Source of the DNA: Lysobacterales bacterium
Lineage (GTDB): Bacteria > Pseudomonadota > Gammaproteobacteria > Xanthomonadales > Ahniellaceae
Direction of reading: 5' to 3'
DNA: 64,000 nt
Assembly (NCBI GenBank): GCA_016721845.1
Contig: JADKHK010000013.1
Location: 1,966,501-2,030,500, forward strand
Every line of letters begins with the position of its first letter. The stretch's first letter is position 1. The notes beneath the pieces were generated by a model, which saw nothing but the letters and a program-made list of their open reading frames with translations, made no database searches and was not told the origin of the DNA. This document shows, one piece after another, positions 34,410 to 42,842 of the stretch. The position numbers and the translations under genes are program-made.

Positions 34410-36373
34410 GCCTCCTGCAGCGAATCACCGAAGCTCTTCGACTCAAGCCGCGAGCAAGCGCCAACGACCCTCAGTCAGTTGCGGCACTCGATCTGATCGA
34501 GAAAGGGCAAGCGGCCGAAAAGTCCGGGAGCTTTGACAAGGCGCGCGACATATATGTGCGAGCAGTCGAACTCGCGCCAAGACTTGCGAAAGCGCACATG
34601 AACTTGGGTAACGCATACGTTGCTCTCTTCGATATTGAACGGGCGATGGAGTGTTACCGCACTGCCGTCGCGCTGGAGCCTAAATCCGCTCCCGCTCACT
34701 ACAATCTTGGAAATGGCTACTGGTACAAGAACGAGTTTGAGCCGGCCCTGCACTCTTACCTGGCTGCGACTGATTTGGATCGAAGTTTCGTGATGCCTTG
34801 GGTTGCTATCGCAAATATGTGCGCCAACGTCGGTCGTACTGAGGAAGCGATTGATGCATGTCGGCACGCTATCGCCATTGACGAAAATCACGCTGAGGCA
34901 TATTTCGTTCTAGCCTTGATTTATAAATCGCTGGATAACGTGGAAGATGAAAAACTCAACCTGAAGCGAACCTTGGAACTAGATCCAAGTCATTTTTCAG
35001 CACATCTATGTCTTGCCATCAATGCAGATGAAGCTCTTGATTTTGAGGAAGGCATCCGAATCGGCGAGATTCTTTCCGAGAAATTTCCTTCATCTGTTAT
35101 CGCCCAGACGCAATACGTTCATCGACTGAGCTGGAGCCCCGCAACCGGAGCAGCAGAACTATTTCGTCGCCTTCGAATAGCAGGCGGACGTATCGAGAAG
35201 GCCGAGGTGGAGCGAAGAATTGCGCATGCTCCAAGCGGCGATGCGACGAAGGTATTGCGCATTGGATTTGTTTCAGCAGATTTTTTTGGCCATGCTGTAT
35301 ATTATTTTATCGAGCCAATATTAGAAAAACTTTCTGAGCACAAAAGTATTATTTTATTTGGATACTACAACAATACCATTATATCGCCGGAGACTGATCG
35401 AATCCGCGGACATTTTCACTACTGGAGAGATGTCAAACTATTGCCGGACGACGTGTTCGCCAATGGAATTTTGGCGGACAAGATTGATATCTTGATCGAT
35501 CTCTCAGGATTTACTGATGGGAATAGATTGAGCATTTTCGCTAGAAAGTTGGCGCCGGTCCAGGCAAGCTGGATTGGATATCCAGGGACGACCGGGATGA
35601 ACGCAATGGATTACTATATTGCCGACCCCCGCTTCCTGCCGAGAAAGGACTTCGCCGATCAATTCGTCGAAAAACTGGTATACCTGCCCTCCACCGCCCC
35701 ATATCGGCCGATCGCTACGGCCCCAGCAATAAATCGCCTTCCAGCATTGGATTCATCTAGGTTTACATTCGGAAGCTTCAACCGCGCAAACAAGATTCAT
35801 TTTCGAGTTGTTGCGCTATGGGCGCGCGTCCTGCATGCGGTTCCAGGTGCCAGAAGGATTTTGGCAGCGATGTCAAATCAAGGCCAGATTGACACTCTGA
35901 AGCGCTGGTTCTCAGATGAGCGCATTGATGACAGCAGGCTGGTTTTCGAACGACGCAGCTCGATCGATTCATATCTACGACGACATCACGAAGTCGACCT
36001 CTGTCTTGATACTTTTCCTTACAGTGGCGGAACGACAATCCGACATGCAATTTGGATGGGCGTACCGACCGTCACAATGGCTGGCTCGACCCCAGCAAGT
36101 CGACAAGCGTCATCCATCATGGAACTCATGGACCTTGGTGGATTTGTTGCATCGTCGGAAGAAGAATTCGTTGCAGTTGCGAAAAGCTGGGCATGCCGCC
36201 TTGATGAACTTGCAGGTATCCGTGCTGACATGCGTGATCGATTTTCCGGGTCTCCACTCGGAAAGCCGGAACTTGTTGCGTCGACTTTCGTCAAAGCGAC
36301 ACGCATCATGTGGCAACGGTGGTGCGCCGGTGAGCCGCCAGAATTCATCGATGTCTCAGAACCGGACGAGTGA
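34406..36373 (+). CDS. TPR-containing GT41 (SPINDLY/OGT-like) glycosyltransferase, second paralogue
   Basis: A 655-residue paralogue of the preceding gene with the same order: TPR repeats (about 25-240, AKAHMNLGNAYVALFDIERAMECY, APAHYNLGNGYWYKNEFEPALHSY), then a GT41 domain (LRIGFVSADFFGHAVYYFIE, IDILIDLSGFTDGNRLSIFA, APVQASWIGYPGTTGM). Its donor-site stretch DLCLDTFPYSGGTT starts at residue 531, the same number as in the first paralogue, so the two are collinear. In the loop where paralogue one has NHAVSHF this one has GHAVYYF. The ATG at 34406 overlaps the previous stop (ATGA) and is preferred to ATG 34391. Parts are strikingly AT-rich (around 35270-35400), pointing to transfer from another genome. 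Confidence 0.88.
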   Translation: MSLLQRITEALRLKPRASANDPQSVAALDLIEKGQAAEKSGSFDKARDIYVRAVELAPRLAKAHMNLGNAYVALFDIERAMECYRTAVALEPKSAPAHYNLGNGYWYKNEFEPALHSYLAATDLDRSFVMPWVAIANMCANVGRTEEAIDACRHAIAIDENHAEAYFVLALIYKSLDNVEDEKLNLKRTLELDPSHFSAHLCLAINADEALDFEEGIRIGEILSEKFPSSVIAQTQYVHRLSWSPATGAAELFRRLRIAGGRIEKAEVERRIAHAPSGDATKVLRIGFVSADFFGHAVYYFIEPILEKLSEHKSIILFGYYNNTIISPETDRIRGHFHYWRDVKLLPDDVFANGILADKIDILIDLSGFTDGNRLSIFARKLAPVQASWIGYPGTTGMNAMDYYIADPRFLPRKDFADQFVEKLVYLPSTAPYRPIATAPAINRLPALDSSRFTFGSFNRANKIHFRVVALWARVLHAVPGARRILAAMSNQGQIDTLKRWFSDERIDDSRLVFERRSSIDSYLRRHHEVDLCLDTFPYSGGTTIRHAIWMGVPTVTMAGSTPASRQASSIMELMDLGGFVASSEEEFVAVAKSWACRLDELAGIRADMRDRFSGSPLGKPELVASTFVKATRIMWQRWCAGEPPEFIDVSEPDE

Positions 36374-36402
36374 CGCCAGAAGTTGGGCGTCGCTGCTCGG
36401 AA

Positions 36403-37074
36403 TCATCGTTTCCTAACCGCCGGCACACCTGCCATCAGCGCATCCGGTTCGACGGACTTCGTCACGCAAGCACCAGCTGCAATGACCGCACCATCGCCAA
36501 TCACAATTGGCGCCTTCGCGCTGCCATTGATGATATTTGCACCAGTACCAATGAATACATCGCGGCCAATCTGGACATGACCTGACACATGCACACCAGG
36601 CGACAGCGTGGAAAAATCGCCGATACAGACGTCGTGACTGATTGTGCAGCCGACGTTGACATGAACGTGTTCGCCAATCACGACGTTTGTGGTGAGGATG
36701 CTACCCGCGCAGATCACGCTGCCGGCGGCAATCTCCACGAAGCGCGATACTTCTGCACGAGGGTGCACGAGAATTGTCGGCAAAAGGCCGGCCTGCAAGC
36801 ACCCAAGTGATGCCCTCCGCCTAAGCGCACTATCGCCGACTGCCACAACAAATCGTTCGCTTTCTGTGGCGTCGACGCAGCTAAGCAAGCGCACACTTCG
36901 ACCATTTACGGCTGGGCAAAGGTAAACTGGATTGTCGACGAGAAACTCGACTTCGACTGCCTCACCCCAACATTGTTCGACAAGCCAGGCAATTTCGCGC
37001 CCATGTCCACCCGCACCAAACACGAACAGGTGCTTGAAGCTTGGCTGCAGGGCGCAATATGGATTGCCAGCCAT
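36403..37074 (-). CDS. PglD-like sugar O/N-acetyltransferase (left-handed beta-helix)
   Basis: A 223-residue acyltransferase of the NeuD/PglD/VioB type. The N-terminal Rossmann-like PglD_N domain has LFVFGAGGHGREIAWLVEQ and FVVAVGDSALRRR. The C-terminal left-handed beta-helix is built of hexapeptide repeats from about residue 100 (IAAGSVICAGSILTTNVVIG, VHVNVGCTISHDVCIGDFS, SPGVHVSGHVQIGRDVFIG). The histidine in TISHDVCIG corresponds to the usual catalytic base. Members acetylate the 4-amino group of nucleotide-linked amino sugars using acetyl-CoA. The gene follows the DegT aminotransferase by 8 bp on the same strand, so the two probably act in sequence. The start at 37074 gives the standard N-terminus. 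It converges on the GT41 pair. Confidence 0.9.
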   Translation of the reverse strand: MAGNPYCALQPSFKHLFVFGAGGHGREIAWLVEQCWGEAVEVEFLVDNPVYLCPAVNGRSVRLLSCVDATESERFVVAVGDSALRRRASLGCLQAGLLPTILVHPRAEVSRFVEIAAGSVICAGSILTTNVVIGEHVHVNVGCTISHDVCIGDFSTLSPGVHVSGHVQIGRDVFIGTGANIINGSAKAPIVIGDGAVIAAGACVTKSVEPDALMAGVPAVRKR

Positions 37075-37082
37075 GGTCGCTT

Positions 37083-38261
37083 TCAATGAACGTGACGAAT
37101 AACGTTTGCAATCATTTCCGGCGCAGCATCGGAAATGGCGGTACCCGTCGGCAAGACAATCACACGCTCCGCCACCTCGCTTGTATGCGGAAGCAATACG
37201 CCTGCATTCGGGAACAGCTCTCGATAGGGCTTCATTCCATGACATCCAGGCCAAAAATACTTGCGCGCCAGAATATTTTCCGCGTGCAATGCAGCCAGGA
37301 TGGCGTCGCGTCGCCGCGCACCACCCTCAGTCAGCTCTAACACGACATACTGAAAATTGTTCCGCTGGCTCAACTCGTACTCGAGCAGTCGCAACCCATC
37401 GATCCCGTTCAGCGCAACACAGTATGCCTCGTGATTTCGACGGTTGGCATCGACTACGGTATCGATGTAATCAAGATTTGTGAGACCCATCGCCGCACAT
37501 ACTTCGACCATCTTGCCATTAGTGCCCGGATGGATGACGTTGTCGAACCCCGCGAATCCGAAATTCCGCATCAGGCGCAGTGTTTCCGCAAGGTCATCTT
37601 CATTGGTGACGACCGCGCCGCCCTCCAGCGTATTGAAGAACTTTGTCGCGTGGAAACTGAGCACTTCCGCTCGCCCGAAATTGCCAATCATTCGCCCGCC
37701 ATGTGAACAACCGAATGCGTGTGCCGCGTCGAACATCAATTGCAGACCGTGCTCATCCGCGATGGTCTGCAGGGCCTCAACAGGAGCTGGCCGCCCCCAT
37801 AGATGCACACCGATGATCCCGGTGGTTCGCGAAGTAATCATCCTACGGACGGCCGAGGGATCCAAGTTATGCGTCGCCGGATCGATGTCGGCGAATACGG
37901 GTGTAATGCCCTGCCAGTGCAAAGCGTGCGCGGTTGCGACGAACGTATACGAGGGAATGATCACTTCACCCGTCATACCCAGCGCGCGAATGGCGATTTC
38001 CAGCGCAATGGTGCCGTTGCACATGGCAATGCAGTGCTTTGCGCCCAAGTAGTCCGCGACTCGCTTTTCAAATTCCTGAACCAACGGGCCATTGTTGCTG
38101 AGCCAGCGACGATCGAACATCTCTGCGGCGAGACGCAGAAAGTGTTCACGATTTCCAATATTGGGTCGGCCCACATGAAGCGGCTCCGCAAACATCGGAA
38201 CGGCGCCGTTAATCGCGAGATCGGCAGCCGAGTTCACGGCCTTCTGGGGTGCAGGGTGCAT
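37083..38261 (-). CDS. DegT/DnrJ/EryC1/StrS-family nucleotide-sugar aminotransferase
   Basis: A 392-residue PLP enzyme that transfers an amino group from glutamate to a keto sugar nucleotide. Family motifs are visible: CNGTIALEIAIRALG, EVIIPSYTFVATAHAL, GVHLWGRPAPVEALQTIADEHGL and LMFDAAHAFG. The PLP lysine is in SFHATKFFNTLEGGAVV, and the closing region is LPTGTAIS. The GVHLWG type is shared with VioA/FdtB-like enzymes that make 4-amino-4,6-dideoxy or 3-amino sugars; the exact sugar is inferred. With the PglD-like gene downstream it would yield an N-acetylated amino sugar. The ATG at 38261 is preferred; the frame continues to 38288. It is divergent from pilS at very short distance. Confidence 0.9.
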   Translation of the reverse strand: MHPAPQKAVNSAADLAINGAVPMFAEPLHVGRPNIGNREHFLRLAAEMFDRRWLSNNGPLVQEFEKRVADYLGAKHCIAMCNGTIALEIAIRALGMTGEVIIPSYTFVATAHALHWQGITPVFADIDPATHNLDPSAVRRMITSRTTGIIGVHLWGRPAPVEALQTIADEHGLQLMFDAAHAFGCSHGGRMIGNFGRAEVLSFHATKFFNTLEGGAVVTNEDDLAETLRLMRNFGFAGFDNVIHPGTNGKMVEVCAAMGLTNLDYIDTVVDANRRNHEAYCVALNGIDGLRLLEYELSQRNNFQYVVLELTEGGARRRDAILAALHAENILARKYFWPGCHGMKPYRELFPNAGVLLPHTSEVAERVIVLPTGTAISDAAPEMIANVIRHVH

Positions 38262-38278
38262 GTTGAAATACCGGCATC

Positions 38279-39964
38279 GTGTATGCAAGTAGGTTAGCGG
38301 GTGTCAATCGACTTGTGCTAATAACTCGAGAAGCCCAAGAGCACGCCGCCTTGTTCGACCGCACTCTTTCCCGTTATAGCGACCGCAGTCTGGTGCAGCG
38401 AGAGACCTATTTCTTCTCGCTGTATCGGATCCTCCAGGCCAACCTGCTGGCTGGGTTGCTGTTCACGCCATTCGGCAGCCGATTGGTCTTGGTCAACGAG
38501 CCGCAATTCGCGCGTGCGGTCTCAATTGGATACTTGTTGGCGGCAATCGTGCTCCTTTACTGGGGCAGCATCAGCGACCACACGCGGCGCATGCCGGTCT
38601 ACATCGGCATTGCGGTCGACATTCTCGCAACACTTCTGACGTTGTATGCGACGTCGAATCTCGATGCCGGCATCGCGACCCTGATCCTGATCAATATTGC
38701 CAGCGCCGCGACCCTGGTGCCCTATCGCTCGGCCTTTGCGTTCGCCCTGATCGCGGGTATCGGCGGATTTGTCGAACGGATGCTGAGTGTGTTCTCCACG
38801 GGAGAAAGCGAGCGCAGCATCGGTGAAGTGCTGCTGTTCGGCCTCGCGTATGTCGCGGCCGCCGGCCTGAGTCAGTTGTTGCGTACCGAAGTCACGCAAC
38901 GCCAGAAGTTGATGGATCGGCAGGAGTCCGACCTCGCAAGCTTGTCGCAATTGAATGAACTGATCATCCGGCGCATGCGTTCCGGCGTGATCGTGGTCGA
39001 TGACCGGAACCAGATCCAGCGCATCAACGAATCCGCCTGGCACCTGCTTGGCCAGCCCTCGCCGACGCGCAAGGATCTCAACGGGATCAACCCGACCCTT
39101 TCGATGCGCGTGAACGAATGGCGTGCGGGTCATGCCGCAAATCTTCAGCCGCTGTGCCTGGCCGAAGGTCAGCCGGAAGTGATTCCGCGCTTCGTCGCGG
39201 TGCCGCAGTCGGATGCCCACCTGTGCATCGCGTTCCTCGAAGACACATCGCTGATGACGCGCCAAGCGGAGCAACTGACCTTGAGCTCGCTCGGACGACT
39301 CTCGGCCAGCATCGCCCATGAAGTGCGCAATCCACTGGCGGCGATTTCCCACGCATCGCAGTTGCTGGCGGAGTCCGAGGAGTTTCCAGCCTCCGACCGG
39401 CGGCTGCTGGAGATCATCCGTGGCCAGTGCCTGCGCATGAATGCGATCGTCGAGAACATTCTGCAGTTGTCGAGACGCCAGCACTCGAAGCAGGAACTGG
39501 TGATGTTGCCGCGCTGGGCCGAGGCCTTCGTCGATGAATTCCGCACGGTACAGCCGCTGGGGCAGGACGAACTCAAGCTGACAATACAGGCGACCGGGGT
39601 CTCGGTGATGTTCGATCCCGACCAGTTGCAGCAGGTCGCGTGGAATCTCGTCAAGAACGCGTTGCGCTACGGACGCATGCCGAACGAACCGGCACGTGTC
39701 GCCGTGGTCGTGCGCCGCCTGCCTGATACCCAGCAGACGGTGCTCGAGGTGACCGACCGCGGCCCGGGCATTCCGGCCAAGCAGGTCGCGCACATCTTCG
39801 AGCCATTCTTTACCACCAGCGAAATGGGCACCGGTCTCGGTCTCTACATCGCCCGCCAGTTATGCGAGACCAATCAGGCCACACTGGATTACTATTCGCT
39901 GGCCGGTGGCGGCAGTTGTTTTCGTATCAGCTTTCACGGCCAACCTGGCGCCGCCATCGCCTGA
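38279..39964 (+). CDS. pilS: type IV pilus sensor histidine kinase PilS
   Basis: A 561-residue inner-membrane kinase of the PilS family. Six hydrophobic segments lie between about residues 50 and 205. A PAS-like linker follows (LNELIIRRMRSGVIVVDDRNQIQRIN), then the HisKA domain with His347 in SIAHEVRNPLAAISHASQLL. The HATPase domain has N box WNLVKNALRYGR, DRGPGIP and FFTTSEMGTGLGL. In Pseudomonas PilS senses pilin in the membrane and controls PilR. The start is uncertain: GTG 38279 gives the longest product, while GTG 38315 or TTG 38351 (with AAGAG upstream) would still keep all membrane segments. It is followed by pilR after 21 bp. Confidence 0.93.
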   Translation: MYASRLAGVNRLVLITREAQEHAALFDRTLSRYSDRSLVQRETYFFSLYRILQANLLAGLLFTPFGSRLVLVNEPQFARAVSIGYLLAAIVLLYWGSISDHTRRMPVYIGIAVDILATLLTLYATSNLDAGIATLILINIASAATLVPYRSAFAFALIAGIGGFVERMLSVFSTGESERSIGEVLLFGLAYVAAAGLSQLLRTEVTQRQKLMDRQESDLASLSQLNELIIRRMRSGVIVVDDRNQIQRINESAWHLLGQPSPTRKDLNGINPTLSMRVNEWRAGHAANLQPLCLAEGQPEVIPRFVAVPQSDAHLCIAFLEDTSLMTRQAEQLTLSSLGRLSASIAHEVRNPLAAISHASQLLAESEEFPASDRRLLEIIRGQCLRMNAIVENILQLSRRQHSKQELVMLPRWAEAFVDEFRTVQPLGQDELKLTIQATGVSVMFDPDQLQQVAWNLVKNALRYGRMPNEPARVAVVVRRLPDTQQTVLEVTDRGPGIPAKQVAHIFEPFFTTSEMGTGLGLYIARQLCETNQATLDYYSLAGGGSCFRISFHGQPGAAIA

Positions 39965-39985
39965 CCGACATGGAATGACGCCACG

Positions 39986-41365
39986 ATGAGTCGACAGACC
40001 GCCCTCGTCATCGACGACGAACCGGACATTCGCGAACTGCTGGTCATGACGCTCACACGCATGGGCCTTGCAGTGGATACGGCCGCGACCCAGGCGGAAG
40101 CGTTGTCACGGCTCGGCGAGCACGAATACGACCTCTGCTTCACCGATATGCGCCTGCCCGACGGCAACGGCCAGGAGATCGTCGCGCACGTCGCCAAGCA
40201 CCGACCGCAGACACCCATCGCGATGATCACCGCCTTCGGCAATGTCGATGCGGCCGTCAACGCGCTCAAGGCTGGGGCCTTCGATTTCGTCTCCAAACCG
40301 GTCGACCTCGCGGTCCTGCGCCGACTCGTGCAGACCGCGCTCAAGTTGGGCGAGGAGCGTAAGGCCGAGACCCAGGGCTCGAACGACAAACTGATCGGCC
40401 AATCCGCCGTGATGCAATCGGTTCGGGCGACCATCGCCAAAGTCGCGCGCAGCCAGGCGCCGGTCTACATCCGCGGTGAATCGGGCACCGGCAAGGAACT
40501 GGTCGCGCGCATGATCCACGATCTCGGCCCGCGCGCGGCCGGTCCCTTCGTGCCAGTGAACTGCGGCGCCATTCCTTCCGAACTGATGGAATCCGAGTTC
40601 TTCGGCCACAAGAAAGGCAGTTTCACCGGTGCCGGCGCCGACAAGGAAGGCCTGTTCCAAGCCGCGGCGGGCGGCACCCTGTTCCTCGACGAAGTCGCCG
40701 ACCTGCCCATGCACATGCAGGTCAAGCTGCTGCGCGTGATCCAGGAAAAAGCGCTGCGCGCAGTCGGCTCGACCGCCGAAATCCCGATTGACGTGCGTGT
40801 GCTCAGCGCCACCCATCGCGATTTGTCCAAACTGGTCGAACAAGGGCAGTTCCGGCAGGACCTGTTCTATCGGATCAACGTGATCGAGGTGAAAGTGCCG
40901 CCGCTGCGCGAGCGCATTGAAGACATCCCGATGCTGGCCGAACGCTATCTCGACCGAATTGCGCCGGAATGGGGCATCGAGCGCCCGCAACTCACGGACG
41001 CCGCGCTCAAGGCACTCTCGGTCTACGGTTTTCCCGGCAACGTGCGTGAACTCGAGAACATCCTCGAACGCGCGGTCGCCATGTGCGACAACGGTCGCAT
41101 CGAAGTCGACGACTTGCGCCTGCCGGAATCCAGCGTCGGCGAGCCCGCGTCCGCGTTGAAAACGGGTTCGGCGACCTCAACTGGCGCGAATGCGACGGAC
41201 GCAGGTGGCAGCGCCAACCTGATTGACTACATCGACAATCTCGAACGCGACGCCATCGTCAAGGCGCTGGAGGAATGTCGTTACAACAAGACCAAGGCCG
41301 CAGGGAAGCTGGGCATCACCTTCCGGGCCTTGAGGTACAAACTGAAGAAGTTGGGGGTTGAATGA
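39986..41365 (+). CDS. pilR: sigma-54-dependent response regulator PilR
   Basis: A 459-residue NtrC-family activator. The receiver domain carries Asp54 in LCFTDMRLPDG. The AAA+ sigma-54 interaction domain (about 135-370) has Walker A GESGTGKE, the sigma-54 loop GSFTGA in the PilR form HKKGSFTGAGADKEGLF, and Walker B GGTLFLDEVADLP. A C-terminal Fis-type helix-turn-helix follows (YNKTKAAGKLGITFRALRYKLKKLG). PilR activates pilin genes from sigma-54 promoters, and three such promoters are found downstream, one before each pilin gene. Its stop overlaps the start of the tfpZ-like gene (ATGA at 41362), so the three genes pilS-pilR-tfpZ form one unit. Confidence 0.97.
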   Translation: MSRQTALVIDDEPDIRELLVMTLTRMGLAVDTAATQAEALSRLGEHEYDLCFTDMRLPDGNGQEIVAHVAKHRPQTPIAMITAFGNVDAAVNALKAGAFDFVSKPVDLAVLRRLVQTALKLGEERKAETQGSNDKLIGQSAVMQSVRATIAKVARSQAPVYIRGESGTGKELVARMIHDLGPRAAGPFVPVNCGAIPSELMESEFFGHKKGSFTGAGADKEGLFQAAAGGTLFLDEVADLPMHMQVKLLRVIQEKALRAVGSTAEIPIDVRVLSATHRDLSKLVEQGQFRQDLFYRINVIEVKVPPLRERIEDIPMLAERYLDRIAPEWGIERPQLTDAALKALSVYGFPGNVRELENILERAVAMCDNGRIEVDDLRLPESSVGEPASALKTGSATSTGANATDAGGSANLIDYIDNLERDAIVKALEECRYNKTKAAGKLGITFRALRYKLKKLGVE

Positions 41366-42309
41366 TGCGAATTCGCGATTTGAACCGTTGGCAGGCATTC
41401 GCCGGACACCTGAGTTTCAGCTTGTTGCTGGGAATGGTTGTGTTCGCGTTGTTCCGTTTCCTCTGGTACCCCGGCGCGCTGTTTACTCTGGCCGGCGCCG
41501 GCAAACTGATGCTGCTGGTGGTCGGAATCGATGTCATTCTGGGTCTATTGTTGACCTTGATCGTCTTCAACCCCGGAAAGAAGTCCTTGATTTGGGATCT
41601 AGCGGTCATTCTGGTGGTGCAGGTATCCGCGCTCGGATACGGCGTATGGGTGATGGCACAATCGCGGCCGGTGTTCCTGGTTGGCGCTACCGACCGGTTT
41701 GAACTAGTTACGGCCAATCAGATTCGCGCAGAAGATCTGGCGTCAGCATCCAAGCCCGAATGGCAACGGTTGTCATGGGCCGGACCGGTAGTCGTTGGAG
41801 CACGTCCACCTTCGGATCCGGATGAACGGATGAGCATGGTCTTGGGCGCCATGGAAGGCGGACCCGACTTGACCCAGCTACCTAGGTATTATGTGCCGTT
41901 GCCTGAGGTCATGGAGAAGTTGTTGAAGGAATCGAAGCCTCTGGCGCATTTCGAGTCGATCGCGCCGCGTGAAGTCGCAGATCTGCGCGCATGGCTGCAA
42001 AAGCGCAACTTTGACGAGTCGAACGTGGCTATTTTGCCGCTCAAGGCACGAAAGGGGATGGGCGCGCTGATGATTGACCGCCCATCTGCAACACCGTTGC
42101 GAACCGCCACGTTTGACGGTTACGGCAAGGTATCCAAGGACGCCGTAGAGTCGAAACAGACCGGTGCGGACGGAGAATCGCCAACGCTGTCACATTCCGG
42201 CCGGGAGGGGTTGCCCATTGGCACAGCCTATGCTTCCATCCCATGGCACGCTTGCCGTGCTGGCCCGAGGGCCAGGGATCAAGGCCAACTGCCAGTCCCG
42301 CGAGCGTGA
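41362..42309 (+). CDS. TfpX/TfpZ-type type IV pilin accessory protein
   Basis: A 315-residue membrane protein. Three hydrophobic segments lie in the first 100 residues (HLSFSLLLGMVVFALFRFLW, LMLLVVGIDVILGLLLTLIVF, LIWDLAVILVVQVSALGYGVW). A soluble region follows with FELVTANQI and the closing part LLKESKPLAHFE..PREVADLRAWLQK..VAILPLKARKGMGALMID. This matches the TfpX/TfpZ accessory proteins encoded beside pilin genes, thought to help export or stability of a specific pilin. It overlaps pilR by 4 bp. Its last 30 or so codons (from about residue 286) run through the sigma-54 promoter of the first pilin gene and look like non-conserved sequence, so the reading frame may have been extended by a lost stop. 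Confidence 0.78.
   Translation: MMRIRDLNRWQAFAGHLSFSLLLGMVVFALFRFLWYPGALFTLAGAGKLMLLVVGIDVILGLLLTLIVFNPGKKSLIWDLAVILVVQVSALGYGVWVMAQSRPVFLVGATDRFELVTANQIRAEDLASASKPEWQRLSWAGPVVVGARPPSDPDERMSMVLGAMEGGPDLTQLPRYYVPLPEVMEKLLKESKPLAHFESIAPREVADLRAWLQKRNFDESNVAILPLKARKGMGALMIDRPSATPLRTATFDGYGKVSKDAVESKQTGADGESPTLSHSGREGLPIGTAYASIPWHACRAGPRARDQGQLPVPRA
42218..42235 (+). promoter_or_regulatory. sigma-54 promoter of pilin gene 1
   Basis: TTGGCACAGCCTATGCTT: GG at 42220-42221 and GC at 42232-42233 with exactly 10 nt between, as in the -24/-12 consensus (TGGCAC-N5-TTGC). The GC lies 112 bp before the pilin ATG. It shares TTGGCACAG and TGCTT with the promoter of pilin 2. Confidence 0.8.
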
Positions 42310-42310
42310 A

Positions 42311-42329
42311 AGTTGTTAGCTAACCAACT
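42311..42329 (+). promoter_or_regulatory. small stem-loop in the leader of pilin 1
   Basis: AGTTG (42311-42315) and CAACT (42325-42329) can pair across 9 nt just before the ribosome site AATAGGGG. The same arms with a different loop precede pilin 3 (43566-43584). Possible mRNA stability or translation element; weak evidence. Confidence 0.3.
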
Positions 42330-42344
42330 GAATAGGGGTTCCCC

Positions 42345-42755
42345 ATGAAGAAGACTCAACAAGGCTTTACTCTCATCGAGCTGATGATCGTTGTCGCCAT
42401 CATCGGCATTCTGGCCGCAATTGCGCTCCCGGCTTATCAGGACTACACGATTCGCTCGCGCGTCTCGGAAATTATCTTGGCAGCCAGCTCGACTCGCACC
42501 TGCGTTACTGAAGCGTCGCAGTTGGCAGGGCAAGCAACCGGCGGTACCTGCTCTGCTCCTGCGGTTGTGGGCAAGATCTCCGCAGCCACTTTGGCGCCTG
42601 CGACGGGTGTCGTCTCAATCTCCTGCGCTGCCGATGCAGTGACCTCGTGCGGCGCTGCCGTGACGGTCACGCTGACCCCGACCTGGGCCACGAGCACTGT
42701 GACGTGGGCCTGCACGGGAGCCCCGGCTCGCTACGTGCCGCAGTCCTGCGGCTGA
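42345..42755 (+). CDS. pilA: type IV major pilin, copy 1
   Basis: A 136-residue type IVa prepilin. The short leader MKKTQQG ends at the PilD site (G-FTLIE), with the conserved Glu at mature position 5. The hydrophobic alpha-1 helix is [20 protein letters not shown], then [16 protein letters not shown]. The globular part is Ser/Thr/Ala-rich and has six cysteines, including the C-terminal pair in [17 protein letters not shown] that would bound the disulfide loop. The ribosome site AGGGG lies 7 nt before the ATG. The gene has its own sigma-54 promoter upstream and a terminator downstream. It differs from copy 3 at six of 136 residues. Confidence 0.96.
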   Translation: MKKTQQGFTLIELMIVVAIIGILAAIALPAYQDYTIRSRVSEIILAASSTRTCVTEASQLAGQATGGTCSAPAVVGKISAATLAPATGVVSISCAADAVTSCGAAVTVTLTPTWATSTVTWACTGAPARYVPQSCG

Positions 42756-42794
42756 TCTTCGGATCAATTTCAACGCCTTCACAAGCGTTGTCGG

Positions 42795-42824
42795 AAAAGC
42801 CCCGCTTTGGCGGGGCTTTTTTTT
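42795..42824 (+). terminator. Rho-independent terminator of pilin 1
   Basis: Perfect stem AAAAGCCCCG / CGGGGCTTTT (42795-42804 and 42811-42820) around CTTTGG, continued by four more T. It lies about 40 bp after the pilin 1 stop, so pilin 2 needs its own promoter. Confidence 0.92.
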
Positions 42825-42842
42825 GGATGAAGTTCAAGAACT

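Noticed and set aside
38279..41365. Generic two-component pair
   Set aside because: The kinase membrane layout, the regulator GSFTGA loop and the adjacent pilins identify PilS/PilR specifically.
42244..42262. Second TGGCACG...TTGC-like stretch before pilin 1
   Set aside because: GG and GC pairs are 7 or 12 nt apart instead of 10, so it does not fit sigma-54.
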